This document shows, in pieces, positions 45,091 through 56,639 of a stretch of 64,000 nt of DNA. Within the stretch, counting starts at the first letter, position 1. The number at the start of each line of letters is the position of its first letter. The stretch lies in assembly GCA_905221605.1 (NCBI GenBank), contig CAJNDS010000605.1, forward strand, positions 41,888 through 105,887, read 5' to 3'. The notes under the pieces are model-generated. The model was not told the DNA's origin. It saw only the letters and a program-made list of their open reading frames with translations, and made no database searches. The position numbers and the translations under genes are program-made. Source of the DNA: Symbiodinium natans (Eukaryota > Sar > Dinophyceae > Suessiales > Symbiodiniaceae).

Positions 45091-47044
45091 GAGGAGGATT
45101 TAGGGAACCCTAAACCCTAAGCCTTACAAAGCCTAAACCCCTCGAAGCGGCGTGGGGTTTCGGGGGGTTCCTAGGGTTTAGGGCTTATGGTTTCCTGGGT
45201 TTCGAGTTTGGGGTTTAGGGTTAGCACGCGGAATGCCAAAAATCCCAGACCTCCACGACACCCCCCTGGCGGGAAGCCTCCCGCAGGAGCACCGGTGGTT
45301 CTCACCGGCGCCAGACGGAACATGAAAGCACGGGACCCCTGTTTGGGCACTGGGCTCTCGGAGCTTCAGGGGTCAGAGGGCTTCACCCCTGGGGCGCGAT
45401 TTACCTACAGCTTAGCAGGAATTCACTGCCCTGAATTAGTAGGTAGAACGCATCATAAAGCGATATGTCGGGTTCTAGGTATAGGGCTTCGTTTTCAGGG
45501 CGGTGGGGATCCTTCTGGGTGTCCCCAAAGCTAAGGGAGGTCGTTCGGACTTCGGGCTAGGTGGCCCCGAGCTCCCCCTGTTTCCGCCCTGGCTCCCTAT
45601 AGAGGGTTGAGGGTTTAGGGTTAAGGGCTAGATATGGGCAGTTTTCTACATTCTGGTTCCTGGCTGAAGTTGAACCCCTAGAGAAGCCCCATACAAAATT
45701 AGGGTTTAGGGTTTAGGGTTCAGGGTTTAGGGTTCCCTTTTTTTGAATTTGAACGTGCTGCGGGCAGACCACCCAACTTCAGATGCACTACTCTGCTTTC
45801 GGGTTTAGAGGCCTCGCGAAATCTCCTGCGAAACTGCGATCAGAATATTTCTATCATCACGAGTCTCAGTATTAGCAGGAATGCGACTTCTTCTTCTTCT
45901 TCTTCATCTTCTTCTTCGTGCTCACAAGTGTCACATCACGCTTCTTCTTCTTCGTCTTCCACAGTCAGGGCGGATGTAAGCAGGCCCTCCGTCGAAAGCC
46001 AGGCATCTCCCCGCAACAAAGTTTCACCAGTTTGAAGCGACATACTTGCCAACATTTTCTCTTGGCTTCCAGGGCTGAGGGTTTCAAATTTTTTTGGTCT
46101 CTAGGTCACACCCTAAGCTCTGAAACCCTCAAGCCTTCAAGTTACACCTTCAGCTCCGAAACAAGACCTGAGAGAAACCTGAAACAGGTTGGAGTGCAGT
46201 ACACCAGAATGTACGTTATTCCCCCCCCCCCCCAACCCCCCAACCCCAGAATTTCGGAGAAAAGTTAAGGGTCTCCAGAAGTATCTTTCGTAGTCCTTTC
46301 TATATTTTTAGAACTTAAAGGTGGTGCGGAATGAGTCTTTTTCCACCATTGTCCACTCCTTTTTGAGACTTCAATCGCCTTGAGGCACACGAAATCTTAT
46401 CTTTGGATTCTTAACAAGTCTTTGGTATATCTTCATAGTATCTGATATCTCTTAGCATTTGGTGGGCGACAACTCTAAATCTGAGACCCGATTGGCTGAC
46501 ATCAAAGATTATCGAATTGTTCCTTGCTGGGCCTTCTTGACTAAGATCTTCTCAGGTTCACTTTTGACATCGGATGACCTCCATTCCAGTACACTTTTCT
46601 TTGATCTTCTGTCAATACTTATTTGGGTTCTTGGGAAGTTTACATCTTGAAAAATCTGCACTTGGGATCATTTCCAAAGTCATGTCTGGGATTTTGGACC
46701 ACTATAAACCTTCAACTATCTGGTGTCTCTTCATCGAGTCAGGTTTTGGGGTGGCGGGGGTTTCGTGCAGCCTCGGGCTTGCCAAGAAGCCCAGACCCTG
46801 GCATGTCGTGCTTACTTTGGGGGTTTTGGCTGGCGTGTTTCGCTGCACTTTTGGGGCGTGCGATCGGAAATGTGAGATCGGGGGAATCTGCCCTACGACT
46901 CTACCGTTCCCCAAGGACAGCCCTAGAACCTCAACAGGTACCCTGGAAGGGGAAGGGGTTTAGGGTTTAGGGTTTAGGGTTTAGGGTTAGGGTTTAGGGT
47001 TTAGGGTTTAGGGTTTAGGGATCCGGGATCTTCTGGCCTGCCAG
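45091..47044. other. Long spacer without a supported exon
   Basis: A TTACCTA...TAGGTA palindromic repeat at 45387-45455 resembles 33490-33550. (CTT)n lies at 45893-45955 and poly-C at 46220-46233. The 46260-46700 part is relatively AT-rich. Open frames of about 115-130 codons at 45187, 45918 and 46574 have no splice context or family. A TTTAGGG array lies at 46958-47018. Confidence 0.35.
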
Positions 47045-47138
47045 TCTGGGACGACCTCCCTGCCTCCATTGCCTCCAACACGGCCGGCCTCGTCAGCGAG
47101 GCCGGATACCGCTTCGCAGAAGCCCGGGGCGAAAAACC
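47045..47138 (+). CDS. Putative coding exon
   Basis: Acceptor GCCTGCCAG. Frame WDDLPASIASNTAGLVSEAG then YRFAEARGEKPQP. Here the flanks are reversed (TTTAGGG upstream, CCCTAAA downstream), so the right border is unclear. A minus-strand frame is also open. Confidence 0.43.
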
Positions 47139-47875
47139 TCAACCCTAAACCCTAAACCCTAAACCCTGAACCCTGAACCCTGTCACTGCAGTCGCGGTGC
47201 TGGATAGTGAGCTTGGTAGCCCAGTGGTGCCCTTTTTCCCTTTTTGTTGGGTTCAAGGTTCCCTTAATAAAGTAACCAACCCAAAACAGGTACCCTTATT
47301 CTGATATGGTTGCTGGCCTAGCAAGTGCTTCGAAGTCGTATCAGCCCTCTAGCAGCAGTTTACGGGTGTCAGGGTTGAGGCCTGCAAGGGAGTTCTTCAT
47401 TCAAAGGTTGTGGCCTGCAAGGTTACGATACGATGTGGGATCTCCAGAGTTGAAGGGGTTCCGAATGTTGCGGGCTGAGCAACCAAACCCCCAAGCCCCG
47501 AATCCGCGTGGCCTCGAGTGTGCCCACAGCCCCACAACCCCAAAACCCCACAGCCCCAACAACCTAACACCCTGAACCCCCTAAACCCCAAAAACCCCTC
47601 TATAAACCCCTGAAGGCCCTAAAGTGAAAGCTGGTGAGCCCCTCACAAGCCCTTCCAGGAAATCCTGGTTGCCTGAAGCCTGGGGATTCGATATCCTGAG
47701 CCTTCTGAGACCTCAAACCTTCAACCAATAAGCCCAAAGCCCCAAACCCCAAAACACCCAAAACCCCAAAACCCTGCTACCCCAAAACCTAAACCCTAAG
47801 CCCTAAACCCTCAACGGCACCAAACCCTAAGCCCCTAAGCCCTAACATCCCAAACCCTGTGCTGGGAGGACTCAG
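47139..47875. other. Spacer with C-rich repeats
   Basis: CCCTAAA units at 47142-47182 and CCCC-AAA words at 47730-47860. An 89-codon frame at 47306-47575 is unsupported. Confidence 0.4.
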
Positions 47876-47961
47876 AGCCACAGGACCTCGGCTGCATCGC
47901 CCGCGCCGACCCTGGCTTCGTTAGGCCCGAGCCAGGGATAGTTTTCGCTGATAGGCTTTGG
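47876..47961 (+). CDS. Putative coding exon (chain to 48758)
   Basis: Acceptor AGGACTCAG, donor CTTTGG|GTTTAGGG. Frame PQDLGCIARADPGFVRPEPG then IVFADRLW, phase 0 at the end. CCCTAAA upstream and TTTAGGG downstream. Confidence 0.52.
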
Positions 47962-48702
47962 GTTTAGGGTTTAGGGTTTAGGGTTTTGGGTTTAGGGTTT
48001 AGGGTTAACGGGAAGTTCCACGGGCCCTGAATATGGTCCCGGACCTCCTTTAAAGGGTTGTGAAGTATGGGCCCTTGGGTTGTATGGGGTATATAAAGGG
48101 TCCCCTTTTTAAGGGCCCGTATGAACTGACCACGTAGCTACCCGGTTTAGGGTTTAGGACCCTGGTTTAGGTTTAGGGGTTAGGGGTTAGGGTTTAGGGT
48201 TTAGGGTTTAGGGTTTAGGGTTTAGGGTTTAGGGTTTAGGGTTTAGGGGATTGATAATGCCCCGTTTGGGCTTTGGGGTTTTGGATGAGGGCGACTCTCT
48301 TTCATGCTTATAGGATCTAGAAATCAGGGTGTAGGTCTTAGGCGTACAGTTCATGGATTGAGTTCGGGGTGTGTCTCTTGCGTTTCTTGTTCGGGGGAGG
48401 GGGGGGGGGTTTTGGGGAACTACTGTTTGGGTTTACGGCTTTCAGGGTTAAGAGGGTTTTCGCGTGAAGGCTGTCTTAAAGGTCTGAAGGCTTGGATTGG
48501 TTATTATAGGGGAGTTGTGTAACAGTGACAGGACTTGAAGCTTAGATCCGTTTTATAGTTTGTTGTTACAGGGATGTTTGGGGCCTTCTTTTAGGCGTTG
48601 GGGGGGGGGGGGTTAAGTTTTTCAGTTATCTGAACAGACTACACCCTAGTTCCTATACCCTAGACCTTAACCCTCCCAAGTTGTTGGGGCCTGAGGGCCC
48701 AG
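47962..48702. repeat. Probable intron containing a MITE-like copy and arrays
   Basis: GTTTAGGG start, MITE-like copy at 48058-48118, TTTAGGG array at 48187-48248, poly-G runs at 48397 and 48601, ending CTGAGGGCCCAG. Confidence 0.4.
48058..48118. mobile_element. MITE-like family copy ending GGGCCCTT...AAGGGCCC
   Basis: GAAGTATGGGCCCTTGGGTT, TATATAA, and GGGTCCCC...AAGGGCCC, matching 14765-14842 with an internal deletion. Confidence 0.55.
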
Positions 48703-48758
48703 GGCACCGGGGGCAAGCAACTGACGTTGCTATCTCGCCTCGTGGAGAACCCGATAGC
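48703..48758 (+). CDS. Putative coding exon
   Basis: In phase 0 it reads GTGGKQLTLLSRLVENPI; donor ATAGC|GTAAAG. Another frame (GHRGQATDVAISPRGEPDSV) is also open. GTGGKQ superficially recalls a P-loop but lacks the Ser/Thr, so no function is assigned. Confidence 0.35.
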
Positions 48759-49100
48759 GTAAAGTAGGTAGGACTTGTAGACTTAAAGAAGCCTCAAAAC
48801 CAAGCTAGGTAGGCTTTTACAGGCTCTGACAAGAGCTCTTTGCTATACTTGGATTGGAGCCTACGGGACTCTTATGAACCAAGTCCCCGTGATAATCGAC
48901 AACCTCCTAAGCTTCCTAAACTTCCTAAAAACCTTAACTTCCTAAGCTTCCTAAACTGCCTAAACTTCCTGAAATCTTAACTTCCTTAAGTTCCCTAAAC
49001 TTCCTCAACTGCCTAAACATACTAAACGTCCTAAAATTCCTCAACTTCCTAAGGTTCCTAAGCTTCCTCCGTTTTTCCTAAACTTCCTAAGCCCTAAGCC
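48759..49100. repeat. Spacer with a CCTAAACTT (9-base) repeat
   Basis: From 48900 to 49095 about 20 diverged nine-base units of the CTTCCTAAA type, a longer relative of the CCCTAAA theme. Confidence 0.8.
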
Positions 49101-49406
49101 CCTTCAATCCCCAAGCCCCGCAGGCTCGCCCGCCTCGAGTCGCGGCCTGTCCCCCGAGGTGCGGTATTTGCCAGGTGTTGTGGGAAAAGTTCGGGGTTTA
49201 CATGGTTTACAGGGTTTATAGGGTTTAGGTCAGATCGGACGAAGTGGAATCCGGCATGTTGATTGCGTGAGACCACTCATGCATCTTGCATAAGTAAAGG
49301 AGTGAACTGATACGAACTAACTCATTGGTACTCGTCGAATATCTGTCTCAGGAGAAGAGCTGACGCCAGTCGGGTTTTAAGCTGCATTTTGCCCTCATAG
49401 ATAACT

Positions 49407-49745
49407 TCAGATCTCGCTTACTTTATATTCATGTACGCTGTTGGCTTCTGCAATTGTACGATGAGCCTTTGTCCACAAAATCTGCTTCAAGAAGCCTTGC
49501 TGGCCCCTGACAATGTTAATAGCAGTTTGGATCAGCTCGCGATCGGGATGGGATATCCAATGTGAAAAACTCTGTCGGCCACTGATGATTGCCTGTATGA
49601 CTTTTACCACAGCCCTGTTGTCACAATAGATCGTGCAATCGCCCGATATAGCCAAAGCCACGTTGACAGCATAGAATTCCGCTCTGAAAACTGACTGGGA
49701 TTGACCTGGGAGGAGTCCAGATGCCACCAAAGAGTTTTTGATATC
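49407..49745 (-). pseudogene. RNase H domain fragment of a retroelement
   Basis: 107 codons (SQSVFRAEFYAVNVALAISG..., TIYCDNRAVVKVIQ, HPDRELIQTAINIV, ILWTKAHRTIAEAN). The RAE glutamate, the CDN aspartate and the KAH histidine block fit the RNase H fold that degrades the RNA of RNA/DNA hybrids in retroelements. The first catalytic Asp (upstream) and the final Asp after AEAN are not present. It is cut off at 49745 by telomere-like repeat. A second frame on the same strand (LKTRLASALLLRQIFDEYQ, about 49350-49395) may be its frameshifted continuation. Confidence 0.6.
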
Positions 49746-50335
49746 AAGATAGGGTTTAGGGTTTGGGGTTGAGGGTTTAGGTGGTCTAGGGTGTCAATTT
49801 AGGGTTCCGGGTTCGGATAGGGTTGATGATTCTTGTGTTTTGTCATTGAAGGTACGTTCGGTTGGCTCAGTTTTTTGGTGCTCATGATACTTCTCTTGCA
49901 GAGGGTGGCTGGAAGATGCGATGCGGCTTGGCTTCAGGCGTGTGCACAAAGAAACGTCTGAGGATAATGTGTGGACAGCAGAATTTGGTAGCTGCAGAGA
50001 GCTCGAGACCCCTAACAGTATCAAACCTTCGGTTCCTTGTGTGGGGGCAGAAGCCTGAAACCCCGAACCCCTCCGCCACCATGCGGCAACACCACCAGTC
50101 AGCCTTATACCCTAAACCCTAAGCCCTAAACACTAAACCCAACCCTAAACCCTGTTAAACCCTAAGCCGAAGGCCTGGAGACTTGGGTCCGACCTGCGAA
50201 TCGACTTTCTGCCTAGAGAACCGTCGTCGGGGGCCCAATTCTCTTGCCGAAGAGGGTACAGAAATCAGGGGTTTGGGTTAGGATTTAGGGTTCAGGGTTT
50301 AGAGTTTAGGGTTTTTCAGGTAGGGCTTAGAGCTT
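49746..50335. other. Spacer, no supported exon
   Basis: TTTAGGG words at 49752-49805, C-rich words at 50110-50165, unique sequence elsewhere. A weak frame AEGLETWVRPANRLSA at 50166-50213 has no clear acceptor. Confidence 0.35.
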
Positions 50336-50430
50336 GGGATGTTCCCCCCCTATACTAGCAGTCCTTCATAGGGATTATAATCGGGGGTACTATAAATCCG
50401 TATGAAGGACTGTTAGCATAAGGGGATGTT
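50336..50430. mobile_element. MITE-like element with ~25-bp inverted ends
   Basis: CCCCTATACTAGCAGTCCTT at the left pairs with AAGGACTGTTAGCATAAGGGG at the right, each extended by GATGTTC. This is the best-preserved of three copies (others at 10968 and 44953). Confidence 0.62.
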
Positions 50431-51092
50431 CGCGTTTGACCTCCACTCACTCAAGAGCTTCGCCATATCTGTCGGGAGAAGGGCTCTATCCGCGGTATGG
50501 TTCACAGTTACATTTGGACCTGTTCGCGAGAAGCGGTAGTTGACGGGAAGGTTCTAAGGTGTGGGGTTGTTTGGGGTTGGAGTTGGGGGATTTAGGGTTC
50601 AGGGTTTAGGGGTGCAAATGCGGCGTGGTTGCAGATTCTAGCCATCCTACAGGCTGTGAACATCCAATGGTGGCGAGCCCACACGATGTTAACCGCCAGC
50701 CCCCATGCACCAATACGCCGATGCGCCGATATATACGCCGACATCCCGGCCCCCCCAACTCATCCCCTTTGATTTCTCCACGGACGTCCTGGTGCCCCAA
50801 AGCTTGCAAGCCTCAGACACTTCTTTGTAGTTTTTTTTAGGGGATACGCACTAAGCCCGGATTCCTAAGTGCATAATAACCCTGAGCCCGTTGTCCATCA
50901 GAAGCCAGGTATAGAGCCCTAAAGAAAGAAGGGGCCCTTGAGGGCTAGAGTAGTGAGATTTCGAACTCCTAAATCCTAAGTTCTCTAAACCCTCAACCCT
51001 CAACCCTAAACCCTCAACCCTCAACCCTCAACCCTCAACCCTAAACCCTCAACCCTCAACCCTCAACCCTAAACCCTAATTCTGCCACTCAG
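50431..51092. other. Spacer, then CCCTCAA/CCCTAAA array
   Basis: Unique sequence to about 50980 with unassigned frames near 50606-50840. CCCTCAA units dominate the array at 50990-51080. Confidence 0.45.
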
Positions 51093-51189
51093 GAGCTCTC
51101 CTTCCAGCAGCCCTTCGCCGGCACGCAAGCCACGGAACGGGTCAGGGCCTGACAGTGTGCTCAACCCTTCTGGGAGTGCAAGGGCTGAG
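51093..51189 (+). CDS. Putative coding exon (chain to 51925)
   Basis: Acceptor GCCACTCAG, donor GCTGAG|GTGTTTAGGG. Frame SSPSSSPSPARKPRNGSGPD then SVLNPSGSARAE, serine/proline-rich. A second frame (ELSFQQPFAGTQATERVRA) ends at a TGA. Confidence 0.45.
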
Positions 51190-51839
51190 GTGTTTAGGGT
51201 TTAGGGTTTGGGGTTTAGGGTTTAGGGTTTAGGGTTTAGGGTTTAGGGTTCAGGCTTTAGGGGTTAGGGTTTAGGGAGGCTTATGGGGTTTTCTGGGCTT
51301 TTGGGCTTCGGCGCCCAGAAATCGTGCCGATAGAAACGTAAGCCCGTACCCTTAGTAACCCCAACAGGGGAGTTTAACCGAATCCTAAACCCCGAGCGCG
51401 AAGCCCTGCTGAATCAACCCTAAACCCTAAACCCGAGGCGTTCCATGATTTCTTGCTATCAGATTTGGAGCCTACCTCTGACGCACCAACTGGACTTGCT
51501 TTGTTTAGGTGCTTTAGGGTTTGGGAGTTTGGGGTTTAATTAGGGTATGTGTTGTCAGGGTTTGTTTGGTTTTCTGCTGGGTTTCAGGGTTTATAGAGAC
51601 AGGAGGCGCGATGAATGCAAGGGCTGTGAAAAGCCAAAAAAGATTGGAACCGAAATGACCGAATCTGGAGCTGTGCTGTCCAGTCTTTCAGAGGGCTAGA
51701 GGGGTGTATTGGGTCTAAACCCGAAACCCTAAACCCGAAACCCTACACCCTAAACCCGAAACCCTACACCCTAAACCCTAAACCCTAGACCCTAAACCCT
51801 AAACCCTACACCCTGCACCGAGCTAGGGCAATCGTGCAG
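51190..51839. repeat. Probable intron with opposed repeats
   Basis: GTGTTTAGGG and about eight G-rich units at the start; CCCTAAA/CCCGAAA/CCCTACA units at 51716-51818 near the end; acceptor AATCGTGCAG. Confidence 0.5.
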
Positions 51840-51925
51840 TGCTTGGAGCTTCCAGCCGTTTGGCCCCAGTCTTTCTTGGGATCAGACCGGCTCATTCGGA
51901 TCTGTGCAGATCCCACACGCATCGG
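51840..51925 (+). CDS. Putative coding exon
   Basis: 28 codons in phase 0: CLELPAVWPQSFLGSDRLIR then ICADPTRI; donor ATCGG|GTAAAT. Strongly protein-like. The product is unknown. Confidence 0.5.
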
Positions 51926-53039
51926 GTAAATCCTTCCGGTGCTTTCACGTTCCACTCGCTTATTGCGCTCCTTGGGACATATTGAATTCAGGAGCTGAGT
52001 TTAGGGCTTATGCGGTGCAGGGTTAGGGTTCAGGGTTTTCGGTTTAGGGTTTAGGGCTAGGGACTTGAGCAAATTTTTTAACAGAGGACTTCGCCCCTGC
52101 ACTGAACCTTATTTAGTGGTGTGGGTTTAGGGTTTAGGTAAAACGGTAAACCTATTTTTTGAACGCCCTAATTTGGGGTTTTGCAAAGTAGGGTTGCCGT
52201 GACGCAGGTGGCGACTATGGACTTGAATGCTATTTAGGGTTTAGGGGGCTTAGGGTTTTTAGGGTTTAGGGTTTAGGCAGGGTTTTTGAGTTGGGGTTTA
52301 GGCAGGGTTCAGGGTTTAGGCTTTGTGAACCCTAGGGGTTAAGGGGTTAGAGTTGAGGTTTTAGGATGTTAGGCCACCAACCGTGGACTTGGCAAGACCA
52401 GGTAGAAGTACAATTCTTGGCTCTTTCGCTTGCTGCTTCTTTTTGGTAGGGAAGTAGGGAACTGCCCCATGAAAATCCTGCAAAGGACAAGCTCCGGGGG
52501 ATGAACGGTGCCGAATCGCCTAAATACCCCGCCGAAGAACTGGCGAGTTGACACAGTTGCCAAAAGAAGGATGTAAACGCTCGTGAGACCTCTCTCAATG
52601 CCACACCCTAAGAGTCGCCAAAACCCGCACATATGGGCCTTTCTTAAATCAAGGCCCGGTAAAATACAGTTACATGTTCCCACGGGGGGCCACATCATTT
52701 TCGTGCAGCCCCGAATCGTTCTCACAACCTGAACCTCAAGCTCTGCAGTCTGCAGAGCCCTACACCCTCAGCCCGAAGCCTTTTCACCGGCAGCTGGTGA
52801 GCCGAGGATTATAGTCCTATGAACTTTATGGTGAGATGTCTTTTGGTCTTCTGCGCCTTGGCGGAGACGCAGAGTTCCCGTTGTTGTTTCTTGAGGTTTT
52901 TCGAAGATGCCGACCCGAATCCGTTCCCTAAGGGCCCGAATCCTAAACCCGAGAGCTTGAGTTCAGCTCGCAAGGATCAGGGTTCAGGGTTTAGGGGTTT
53001 AGGGTTTAGGGTTTAAGGTTTAGGGAGCATGCCTCACAG
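51926..53039. other. Spacer with unassigned minus-strand frames
   Basis: Degenerate TTTAGGG words at 52025-52060, 52225-52330 and 52980-53025. Between them two minus-strand frames of 85 and 118 codons (52347-52725) have no recognised family. Confidence 0.35.
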
Positions 53040-53140
53040 CCCTGGCAGGCTTTGGGCTTCTCAAAGTTTCTACAAGCTGTACTGCTGATGAGTGCCCCTC
53101 CGATCTCGGCCACCCCGTTCCAGCTCCCTGGCGTACTCCG
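53040..53140 (+). CDS. Putative coding exon
   Basis: Acceptor ATGCCTCACAG, donor CTCCG|GTTTAGGG. 33 codons PWQALGFSKFLQAVLLMSAP then PISATPFQLPGVL. FLQAVLLMSAPPI is hydrophobic. Last supported exon before the repeat block. Confidence 0.48.
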
Positions 53141-53800
53141 GTTTAGGGTTTAGGGTTGAAATAGGGTTTAGGGTTTAGGGTTGTGCCGCCTGGCGCTGCG
53201 TAGGGCATTTTTTTGCAGTAGACTTTGTACGATAAGTTCTCGAAATATTTGCCTTATGGTTGTCCTTTCCATGTATACATATAGAAACACATGTACACGC
53301 ACATGCAGCAATACATAGCCACGGATGTATACTTACATACCTACCCCAAAACCCCAAACCCCAAACCCTAAACCCTATATATATGTATGTGCCATGGACC
53401 TTTAGGTATAATGTGATTACTTGCTTTGGGTTTTACTTCAACAGTATTAACACTTATCAAATGAGTAGTTTGCGTTTCATATTATGCATATTGCTACTAG
53501 AAAAGTAGGTGACATTTTATGTCTTTTGGGTTCATGGTCTAGGGTTGTGCATTCAACGGTTATAAAAGGATTGTACGAACAGTCCAGGGTGTATGACCCC
53601 TTCCCGTTGTCGAGGAGAAAAAGGGGTCGGAACAGGAGAAGATCAAGGAACCATAGAACTCTTTACATTCAGTCACTATTCACTTTACACCCTCTCCTCT
53701 CTTCCCTTTCTTGACTTTGGGTAGAAGAAAAGGAAAGTGGAAGGAATCATCAAAGAAAAAGTCAGTCTCACTACCTTCATCCACCGTCTCCTCTTTTCGC
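53141..53800. other. Transition to repeat block
   Basis: TTTAGGG words end at 53183. A few CCCCAAA/CCCTAAA words at 53345-53377 next to a (TA)n run, then AT-richer unique sequence. No exon. Confidence 0.4.
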
Positions 53801-53840
53801 TCTCTCTCTGTCTCACTCTCTCTCTCTCTCTCTCGCGCTC

Positions 53841-53884
<44 letters not shown>

Positions 53885-56275
53885 CTCTTCTTACCGAGGA
53901 GAATAATGGCTACATATAAAGAACACATGTCAATCTCAACCCATTCATCCTCCCTCTTCTGTCTGCTCTCTCACTTCTAGCTTTTGTCTCTTGTTTTGCT
54001 TATGGAGGAGAGAATGCATAACACTAGATGAGCGAAGCGCATGGACGGGAAGAGCGAGAAGCAGGTAGTTGTTTGTTGCATAGGGGAGGCCCACTCCCCG
54101 TAGAGCAGGAACGAGTTCCCCTGTTCCCTTCCTTTGCCTTCTTTAGTCCCTCCCCTGCGCTCCAACTGTTCTGTTCCGTCTTTTAAGGAGAAAGAAGGGG
54201 TAAAGAAGAAGGACGAAGACGGTTCCACTGTCCACTTATGCATGTTCATTTTATCTACAGGTGTTAGCAAGAGTGTTTAAGCAAGCTAGATAAAGAGAAC
54301 AACAAGAACAAGGACGAGGAAACCACGAGCAGAATGTACAAGGAAAACACGAGGAATGAAAACCCATCGCAAAGAGAAGTGCCCACACTCAGTCTCACTG
54401 CACTCATCCTCTAATGACTCTAATCCTCTCTTCTTTCTCTTCTGTGGTTCTCTTCTTATCCTACTTCTTCTCTCTGCTCTCTCCCTTCTAGCTTGTGTCT
54501 CTTCTTGATTTTCTTGCGCGAGAGAGAATGCATAACACTAGATGAGCGAAGCACATGGACGTGAAGATGAGAGAGAAGCAAGTAGTTAGTTGTTTGTTGC
54601 ATCAGGAGGCCCACTCTCCCCCTAGGGCAGGGATGAGTTCCCCTGTTCCCTTCCTCTTGCCTTCTTTAATCTCTCCCCTGCGTTCCAACTCGTCCGTTCC
54701 TTCGTTTACGGAGAAAGAAGGGTGTATACAAGGACGACGACGTCTCCCCTGTCCAGCATGTTTTCTTGATCTTCCCATTCAGCGAGAAAGGAACAGACAA
54801 CAGGGGAAAAACAAGGAACCAACAAGAGTGTTTAAGCAAGCTAGATAACAACAAGAAAAAGAAAGAGGAAGCCGCGAGCAGAATGTACAAGAAAAACACG
54901 AGGAAGGAATAAGTGATGCTCTTCTTGCAGAATGAAGATTTGAGAACACAAGCCAATCTCAAAAGAAAGAGGAAGCCACGAGCAAAATGTACAAGAAACA
55001 CACAAGGAAGGGATAAAGATAAGCGCCCTTACTCAGTCTCACTGCATTCATCCTCCATGTGGTTCTTTTGTTACAGAATGAAGATTTAACAGCACAAACC
55101 AATGTCACCACATTCATCCTCCCTCTTCTCTCTGCTCTCTATGGAGGAGAGAATGCATAACACTAGATGAGCGAAGCACATGGACGGGAAAAAGGAGAAG
55201 CAAGTACTTGTTTGTTGCGTAAGGGAGGCCCATTCTCCCCCTAGGACAGGGATGAGTTCCCCTGTTCCCTTCCTTTTGCCTTCTTTAATCTTTCCCCTGC
55301 GTTCCAACTTTTCCGTTCCTTCGGTTGAGGAGAAAGAAGGGGGTATATACAAGGACGAAGACGGTTCCCCTGTGCCCCTGTCCAGCATGTTCTTTTGATC
55401 TTCCCATTCAGCGAGAAAGGAACAGACAACAAGAGGAAAGCAACAAACCTTTAACTAACGTACGGTTCTTTCAGGAGAAAAGGAGTCGGATAACAGGAGA
55501 AGAACAAGGCAGAGGTAAACATGAAAACATGTCACTCTTCTATTTACACACTCTCCTCATCTCTCCTCTCTTCCCTTTCTTGCCTGTTGGAGAAGAAATG
55601 AGGAAGAAAATAAACCAAAAAATAAGGGGGAGGCGCCCTGATTCATTCTCACTGCCTTCATCCATCCTCTCCTCTGCTCTCTTATCTTGCTCTCTTATCT
55701 CTCTTCTCTGGCTCTGTTCTTGGCGGAAACAAAGATGAATGTCCAAGAACCCAAGATCATCTCGTTACCTTCGTCCTCGCTCACATCTCTTCTCGCTTTT
55801 TCTCTGCTCTTTGCTTTTCTTATGGAGGAGAGAATTGCAAACAGTCTCGCGAAGTCAGATTTGGGGCTGCGCGTGTGCACGTGGGGGGCAGTTATGTTGC
55901 AAAAAGTGGCCCCTCGCAGGGCTGAGTTCCCCTGTTCCCTCCAGTTTGTCTGCAATCCACCCCCCCTGAGTTCCAACAGTTCTGTTCAGATAGGACAAAA
56001 CGGCTCCCCTGTTCATTTGTGCGTGTTCTTTCAACAGACTCATTCAGCGAGAAGGAACAGACAACAAGAGGAAAACACCAAGGAATGAACAAAAGTGTTT
56101 TTTCTTCTTTCTTATCAAGGAGAAGGACAAAGAACATTTCAATTGTCGTAACTCTCCTCTCATCCCTTTCTGGTCTTTGGGAGGAAGAAAGAAAGAAGGA
56201 ATAAACAACAAATTCTGAGAGGCGCCACTATTCAATCTCACTACCTTCATCCACCCTCGCCTCTCTTCTTTCTCT
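53590..56275. repeat. Diverged 0.5-0.7 kb repeat modules
   Basis: The word GAGAGAATGCATAACACTAG starts near-identical blocks at 54008, 54524 and 55148 (a diverged one near 55825). Each runs through GGCCCA(C/T)TC, GAGTTCCCCTGTTCCCTTCC and GAGAAAGAAGGG. A second block (GGAGAAAA.GG.GTCGGA) occurs at 53610 and 55475. Frames here are repeat-derived. Confidence 0.85.
53806..53884. repeat. (CT)n microsatellite
   Basis: About 75 bp of CT repeat. Confidence 0.96.
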
Positions 56276-56339
56276 TCTTTGAATGTTTGTGTAAGGACAC
56301 AAATCCATCTCGCTACAATTTCCTCCCGCTTCTCTGCGC

Positions 56340-56592
56340 TCTCTCTCTCTCTGCCCTTCTCTTCTCTTCTCTTCCCTTCTCCTTCTCTTCTCTTCCCTTC
56401 TCCTTCTCCTTCTCCTTCTCCTTCTCCTTCTCCTTCTCCTTCTCCTTCTCCTTCTCCTTCTCCTTCTCCTTCTCTTCTCTTCCTTTCTCCTTCTCCTTCT
56501 CCTTCTCCTTCTCCTTCCCCTTCTCCTTCTCCTTCTCCTTCTCCTTCTCCTTCTCTTCTCTTCTCTTCTCTTCTCTTCTCTTCTCTTCTTCT
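56340..56592. repeat. (CTTCTC)n / (TTCTC)n microsatellite
   Basis: Six-base TTCTCC units flanked by five-base TTCTC units. Frames over it are serine/proline/phenylalanine or arginine runs. Confidence 0.97.
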
Positions 56593-56639
56593 TGTTCTTC
56601 CTGGGGACGGCCTTGGGCAGGGGGGGGCTGGAATTTAAG

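Noticed and set aside
48703-48758. ABC-type Walker A in GTGGKQLTLL
   Set aside because: The Ser/Thr after Lys is missing and another frame is open, so the resemblance is probably chance.
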